Below are positions 58,044 to 64,000 of a stretch of 64,000 nucleotides of DNA, piece by piece; position 1 is the stretch's first letter, and each line of letters opens with the position of its first letter. Made by a program: the position numbers and the translations under genes. The notes under the pieces were generated by a model, which saw only the letters and a program-made list of their open reading frames with translations, was not told the DNA's origin and searched no databases. Location of the stretch: NCBI RefSeq assembly GCF_021018895.1, contig NC_079386.1:1240001-1304000 (forward strand), given 5' to 3'. Source of the stretch: Seriola aureovittata. Its lineage: Eukaryota > Chordata > Actinopteri > Carangiformes > Carangidae.

Positions 58044-58842
58044 AAGAGGCCCACATCACACGCTTCTGTGATCTCTCTGTGGGCTTTTGGGGCTCGTTCC
58101 TCATTCTCTTCTCCATTATCCACCCTGCCAGATATGGTCATCTGAACCTTTTGAAGTCAAGCTCTTTATGATAGTCTGCTTCACGTTAGTGCTGCAGGCT
58201 CGTCACGCATTAACCTGCCATATAACGACCCGGTCGTCTCCTATTGGAGTACGAACACTGCAAGTGCAAGGTGTAACTTCTGATTGTAGGAAAATGCTCG
58301 GAGTGGTGAGTGACGTGGATAAGGTCATGGTCAAAAGGTCTTGAGGAAGTACATCATTAGGAGGAGTCTTACTGCCCTGTCCCTCTTCCTTTATCGTAAT
58401 GTTGTACTTTTCCCGCATGCTGTCAGGATAACGCTCCTTTAATACAACTTATCTTTGTAGTTTCAATCTGTAATAATATGTACTCACAAACTACATTGTC
58501 AAGATCTGGGAACACAACAACATCACTAGAAAGGATTTATGGGACAAAAACACACAATCAGATCAGCCCGACTTATTAGGAGGAGAAAACGGAGGTGAAT
58601 GGTTGAATTAGCTGCGGACAGACTTTCTGACTCAGCTTTTACTTGCCATAGTTGTGCACAGAGGATTATTATCAACATTTCAGGTAAGCTCACTCTCACT
58701 TTGACCTCAACATAAAATGGTCTCAATTTAATTTACAGTTTGGTACCTCTCTCCCCTGTATAGAAGCCACTTCCACCCCCCCATCCATCCGCAAGGCCAC
58801 CAGCATTGTGGCACACCCTTCCCACTCCTCCCACGGAAAGTC

Positions 58843-58861
58843 CCCCCCCCCCCCCCCCCCC
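58843..58861. repeat. Poly(C) tract
   Basis: C run of about 19 bp; no feature attached. Confidence 0.9.
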
Positions 58862-59374
58862 AATAAGACTCCGCAGCATCAGGAGCAGGTGTGCCTGACT
58901 GTGCGATAGCGTCTTCCCCCAAGCAGTCTGGCTTTTTAAAACCAAGGAGCCTCCATCCTCTTCCATGCCCCGTCTCACTCAGCATCAGCTGTATACTCCC
59001 CGATCTGTCCAAGCTCGGAGATTTTCTGTCTTCCCGTGTAATGTATATGTCTGCTCATATCTATCGCTGTCATGTAGGTTCTGTTTGTTTTGTTTTGAAT
59101 GACATTCTGCTTTTTAAAATTCCAAAAATATAAAATACCCCAAAAAGTCTGCATTAGTTCCTATGAAAAAAAAAGTGTTATTTTATGATCATTTTAACGC
59201 TTGTAAATTTCATCATGTGGCTATAAATGCTGTTGTGGTGTCATTATTTTTGGCTCAGCTGGAAGTGGCAGTGCTGGGTTTTGCTCCTGTTTTGGGATTT
59301 TTCTGTGGACGCCACTTGGCAGCTCTGGTGCCGGATGATTTGCAATGCAGATCCTGTCTTTTTCTCTCATTCAC

Positions 59375-59378
<4 letters not shown>

Positions 59379-59418
<40 letters not shown>
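59379..59418. repeat. (CA)n microsatellite
   Basis: About 20 uninterrupted units. Confidence 0.95.
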
Positions 59419-59421
<3 letters not shown>

Positions 59422-59977
59422 CTGTGCCTGCTGCTGAGTCACATGGCAAAGTCCACCATGCACGCTGTTCACCCGAAGCTTCCTACCTTTTACTGAGCAC
59501 TTTGTTTGGTTTACGTTCTGGTGATGATCCCTCACAGCTTGGGAAGACTGGGAAAGAAAGGAGGGAGAAATAGAGGGTATGTGAGTAAAAAGTGGGTGGT
59601 GTCAGAGATGAAATGAGGCCATTGCTCAGTGCTCAGTCCCACTGGCATGTGTCTCCACTCGCTGACAATCAGCTTTTATGCACTCCTCCGGTACATCCTG
59701 TCTGTTATTTTTGGTAGTTTTAAATAACCTCCTCTATGGGCTCCTGCTGGTCTGGCTTGGCAGACCTGATACCCATTCCCCTGCAATGTCATGGCTTTGA
59801 ATGCAGCGCCTGTCCTCTATCTGAGAGGGTGTAAGTAACATTCTTCGTTTCTAGGCCAGTCCTGAAATATTTAAAAAGCTGAAGTATTGTGGTCAGGATA
59901 CAGTATTTACATACTGAATAAATGAAAAAGTGAAACCACTGACCTCTTGTTGACTGAAGACAGACATAGTAACCAAA

Positions 59978-60335
59978 GTGATTAGGATTCATCCTCTGAG
60001 AACCATAAATGTCTGGATTAAAATCTGTGCCAAAACATCAAGTAGATTTAGATATATTCCACTAGACGCTGCTGCAGTGCAAGTCAATCCTTCCAGCTTT
60101 TTGTCCAAGACATTTCCCTCCAGACCAAAAATGTCCGGCTGCTTGTGACACTAGATGAACCGTCAAGAGCTCAGCATCGTCATTTGAGAGCTACAGTATA
60201 TAGCAGATTGAAAACTACTGGTGGAGCTAGATGAACAGTGTTCATCCAGCGTTCATCCATCCTATAGGGGAAAAAAAAGTCTGTACAAAATTCATGTATT
60301 AGTCGTCGAGACATTTCAGTCTGATTAAAAAGGAA
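59978..60335 (+). repeat. Interspersed repeat copy (same family as 13150-13280)
   Basis: TTAGGATTCATCCTCTGAGA, ACCATAAATGTCTGGA, then TCTGTACAAAATTCATG and GTCGAGACATTTCAGTCTGA follow the family order, with an unrelated or diverged stretch in the middle. Confidence 0.6.
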
Positions 60336-60339
60336 ATAT

Positions 60340-61880
60340 GGGGCTGGTCCACCATAGGAGTGGTCACTTGTTTCTTATGGCGGGGTCATGTGGTTCAGTC
60401 ATGTTCTGAATGCTTGGCGCGGCGCCTAATGAATCTGCCTGGTTGCGTCACTATAGTGGAAGTGTGCATTGTTTTATTGAGGCCCAAATCATGGAGAAGT
60501 TCCAACACTTATAACCGTTACCCTAAGGTGACCCGACACCAGCTGAATGAAGAATGACCTCATTGTTTCTCTACACTCTACGTACCGTGTTCACATCACG
60601 TAAACCATCTTCTCTGCACCTTGGTCATAGAAATGATTTGAGAGAGTGAGATTCTCAACTTTTCAAATTCCAAAACCACAAACAGACGCCATCATTCATC
60701 TCCCTTTAAAAAACGTCCACGCTCTCCTCTCATCATTTGTAACGGTGACTTTAAAGTCCATGGTCATGATACGTTTGCATTATTTTGTCCCCTCCCCCCC
60801 CCCCCCCCACTTCCTGTACAGTATGTCAACTCCGCCCTTACCTCTGGGGGTATAAAGCTGTTCTGATTACAGCGCTCACTGGATACTGATTAGACATCAG
60901 CTCCGATCAATGGTGAGAGTTAAATCCAGTCTCCGAACACCTACAAACACGTAGCAGCTCAATATGAAGTCACTTTGAACGTAAATCAAACAGCTGTGTG
61001 GAAATATCACAATGTCACAAAGTGCAATGGAAAGAAATAATCACGATGTACATGAAGCATGTGACTGACGCGTCACTCAACCTTCTGCTATACTGAAGAG
61101 ACAAAACCAGAGGCCGACAAAAACGTCTGATGCGAGTGACGTGATAAGGAGACAAAACATTATTCAAATTAATACATCAAACATAAATACCATTCGTCCA
61201 TCATGTTTTTCACCATTTCAGGTGCCGAATTGATTGGTGCAAGTGGACGTGGCCTAAGGCAATGCCTTTGAGCAATCTCAGTTAAACTCTCACCATGGTT
61301 CTGATTGCTTGGAAATTTGACACACAAATCCAGCTCAATCTGCTCTACCAAGAAAGCCTCTTTTGCACGATGTGAAAAACAGTAAAAATGAATAGAACTT
61401 TCTAGATATTTACTTTATCAACGCTAAATCCTGATTAAACTCATTGCAGAAAATCCTGTGCTCTGTCCTGAACAGACATACTGAAGGGGGGGGGGGGTGT
61501 CAGAAAGTTGAGTACACCTGGAATGTAATGCCCAGCTCTCACCAGCCAACATCAAGTCCCCCAATTTTCAAATAGTGAGACTGTGGTGTGACACACACCG
61601 TCACAGAGCGACTGATGACAGTGGGCCTTTGCCAGTCAGCAGAAAGTTTGTATTGCTGTAAAACACAATGTACCCTGATGCTAAAAACACAAAGCGGGAA
61701 CGGGGTCTTTCTGTCAAACAGATTTCAAACCCATTGAGACCCCGGTTTGTTTATGACTGAGCTGTCAAAGTGGAGCGTTGTGCGGACTGGGAGGAGTGGG
61801 ACATGCTCAGTGACAGATTACCAGGAGGAGGTGTCATTCTCTTTGAGCTGCACATGCTTCTATTTAAAACAGATAGCTGC
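60340..61880. other. Intergenic; no gene recognised
   Basis: C runs at about 60794-60810 and G10 at 61487-61497 only. Confidence 0.45.
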
Positions 61881-61883
61881 AAT

Positions 61884-61888
<5 letters not shown>

Positions 61889-61921
<33 letters not shown>
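61889..61921. repeat. (GA)n microsatellite
   Basis: About 16 units, upstream of a possible first exon at 62000-62165. Confidence 0.95.
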
Positions 61922-61922
<1 letters not shown>

Positions 61923-61999
61923 AGAGCCATGGGGAGTCATATGACCTACAGCTCATTCCAGAGATAGTGAGGGACAGAGCGCTCACTCTCTGCTCTCAT

Positions 62000-62165
62000 C
62001 TAGTATTACACCAGAGCTGCAGAGTGTACAGAGGATGTGTCGCAACACCATCAGAGGACTCTGAAAAGATTGGTTTTGGATATTATCTATAAGTATTATC
62101 ATTAAAGGACATAACAATATATCACATCTGGGAAAACAGCTGAGTGACAATGCCAGAGGAAAAAG
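62000..62165 (+). other. Weak candidate first exon (ATG followed by splice donor)
   Basis: ACAATGCCAGAGGAAAAAG is followed by GTAATAATG: five codons (M-P-E-E-K) plus one base, then a donor. The same one-base phase is seen at 44782. No downstream exon is present before the window ends, and no family is recognised. Confidence 0.2.
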
Positions 62166-62169
62166 GTAA

Positions 62170-63080
62170 TAATGACCTTTAATAGCAGAAGCTGTATGTG
62201 GTGTGTTCGTTGCTAATCATGTGCTTGTGTTAACCAGAACTAACCTTTAACCATTTAACTATCTTAACTAGACATTAATTACTCTTGAACCACAATAACA
62301 GACAATAAACTACAATAATTCCACACTTAGAAATATGACAATCATTGAAAAGCTGTAGGACATATGGGTGTGTTTCTGTTTACAGTGTGTGTGTGTGTTT
62401 CTGTAAAAGTGGTGCTTTACCTACAGCTGAGCAGACCTCTATTATGTAACCCCCTCAGAAGTGCATAGCACTTCCTGCGCTGTTGTGTGAATGTGAATGA
62501 CAACAACAAGCCTGTGGTAGCAGCCTCAGTGCTTATGCTGCAGGTTGATATGCAGACTGCCTGCAACATCCTTGGCAACAACACTGTTGTCTTGGTCCCC
62601 TGCCTGCCTCTCTCACACTGGGAACTGAGCCATTTGGGCTGCATACAAACGGGTGAGAGCCAGTTACTAAGAAGAAATCACTATGATAGTCTTAGAGTGA
62701 TTTACAGCATGACTTAGGACTTTATCATCTTTTAATTTTCTTTGCACCTATTGTATATGCCCTGAGGGACTCCATGTTTCTGTTAATGTTCCCATGATAT
62801 CCCTGCGGTGACTTTCAGGTTACAGTGAGAGTGAAACACAAACTTGTGACTGAAGGGTGTAGTATGTGATTAATGATGCTTGTGTATATTTTTGTCTGTG
62901 ACTGTGTTTTTACTGTAATTGAATGAACGTGATTAGAAAAAGAAAAAAAAAAACATACCGACATCCATAAACAATTTGGCTAATAATACTATTTGCACCA
63001 CTACTGACAGCACAAGGTGATGTAGTAACACATTTAAGAATGTCTATCACTAGTAAACATCCTGCAAAATCCTGCAAATA
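62170..63080. other. Intergenic, nothing recognised
   Basis: A short TG run at about 62385-62398 and an A-rich run at 62937-62953 only. Confidence 0.45.
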
Positions 63081-63083
63081 GTT

Positions 63084-63139
63084 GAATGAATGAATGAATG
63101 AATGAATGAATTGACAAATGAATGAATGAATGAATGAAT
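63084..63139. repeat. (TGAA)n tetranucleotide array
   Basis: Two blocks of AATG units are separated by ATTGACA. Confidence 0.9.
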
Positions 63140-63257
63140 ATAATGGCCCCTTTCAAAGTGTTCACAACAGTATTGTATGTCCAGACAGGCATGGTCATTT
63201 TTTAGAAAATTACAAATGTCTTTTATTTACTCTTGGCAGTTGCAGGTTAAGTATCAC

Positions 63258-63680
63258 CTAGGGCTGTGCGATACTGCAAAATTTGGTATCGATCCAATAC
63301 CAAGTAAATACAGGGCCAGTATTGCCGATACCGATACCAATACCAATACTTTTTACTACTACTACCATGTACTTTTGTGTAGGGGGGAGCAATGTATCAT
63401 CAATATGCAAATTTGAATGAAAACTTGAATTTTCATGATTATTTAATTATTTTGTAAGTTTTCCTTTAATTAATCATGTTTATGATGATAACAAAACACA
63501 GGACAAAGTTTTCAGGCAAATAAAAATACTTTTATTAAGTAACTCAGAAATGTTTAGGCCAATAGAAAACTTAAAACTTAAATTTCCCTTTAGGGGTGGT
63601 AATATGCATTTTTGGTTTGTAGCTGTAAAAAAGCTCCGAACGGCGCTCCTTTTCCACTCTGCCATCATGCAGCCACAGGC
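63258..63680 (+). mobile_element. hAT-like element remnant ('AGGGCTGTGCGATACTGC')
   Basis: AGGGCTGTGCGATACTGCAA, TTGGTATCGATCCAATACCA, AGTATTGCCGATACC and AATACCAATACTTTTTA match the start of a common fish hAT-related non-autonomous family. Its probable body runs to about 63680, where a GTGA array begins. The right end is not identified. Confidence 0.7.
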
Positions 63681-64000
63681 AGTGAGTGAATGGGTGGGTG
63701 AGTGAGTGAGTGGGTGAGTGAGTGCGTGAGTGAGTGAGTGAGTGGGTGACTGAGTGAGTGAGTGAGTGAGTGGGTGAGTGAGTGAGTGAGTGAGTGAGTG
63801 GGTGAGTGAGTGAGTGAGTGAGTGAGTGGGTGAGTGAGTGAGTGGGTGAGTGAGTGAGTGAGTGAGTGGGTGGGTGAGTGAGTGAGTGGGTGAGTGAGTG
63901 GGTGAGTGAGTGAGTGAGTGAGTGAGTGGGTGAGTGAGTGAGTGGGTGAGTGAGTGAGTGAGTGAGTGAGTGAGTGGGTGGGTGGGTGAGTGAGTGAGTG
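63681..64000. repeat. (GTGA)n array with interspersed GTGG units, continuing off the right edge
   Basis: About 80 tetranucleotides in which GTGA is the basic unit, with GTGG inserted every three to six units, plus single variants (GTGC at 63722, CTGA near 63749). It is still repeating at base 64000, so its full length is unknown. Confidence 0.95.

Noticed and set aside
57920..58141. Leu/Ser or Arg/Glu repeat proteins
   Set aside because: Translation of the GA microsatellite.
57715..58145. Open frame after CTTCTACAG reading K-P-V-Y-P-G-S-P-S-Y
   Set aside because: It runs into a GA microsatellite and has no recognisable domain.

Overview
This is a nuclear genomic window from a ray-finned (teleost) fish, probably a percomorph-type genome. 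The signs are intron-split vertebrate genes with orthodox GT/AG junctions, dense mono-, di- and tetranucleotide repeats, and remnants of transposons typical of fish (Rex3, Ty3/gypsy, Tc1/mariner, hAT-like MITEs, a tRNA-derived SINE and several families of short interspersed repeats). Nothing bacterial, such as an operon or CRISPR array, is present.

Three protein-coding genes can be supported by reading exons. (1) At the left edge, 281-378 on the minus strand, is the first coding exon of a PDE5A-type cGMP phosphodiesterase; the rest lies off the window to the left. Its upstream region is full of GA and CA repeats. (2) A complete zcchc4 gene, the 28S rRNA m6A methyltransferase, runs on the minus strand from 41558 to 32574. 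It has 13 coding exons that join in frame to 495 codons plus stop, with the DPPF catalytic motif and a perfect CCHC zinc knuckle. (3) On the opposite strand, wholly inside zcchc4 intron 5, lies a TRIM-family gene (36085-39165). It has the classic TRIM exon series (96 nt, 237 nt, 20 nt, 131 nt, SPRY exon), but as read here it has no RING or B-box.

The other roughly 50 kb is gene-poor. 0.7-29 kb holds mostly unique AT-rich DNA with a decayed gypsy integrase plus SINE (7.69-8.35 kb), a Tc1 remnant inserted in a MITE (16.1-16.7 kb), a palindromic MITE (19.9-20.2 kb) and a 33-bp minisatellite (26.92-27.64 kb). 29.8-31.0 kb is an internally deleted Rex3 retrotransposon. 41.9-42.5 kb is the RNase H domain of another non-LTR element. 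42.5-64 kb holds a possible ZNF143-type promoter element, two weak candidate first exons (44.77 and 62.15 kb), hAT-like MITEs and many simple repeats, ending in a GTGA array that runs off the right edge.

I found no clear new biological system. The most notable arrangement is the RING-less TRIM-like gene nested antisense in an rRNA methyltransferase intron, followed by the open-frame minisatellite and the composite palindromic MITE.
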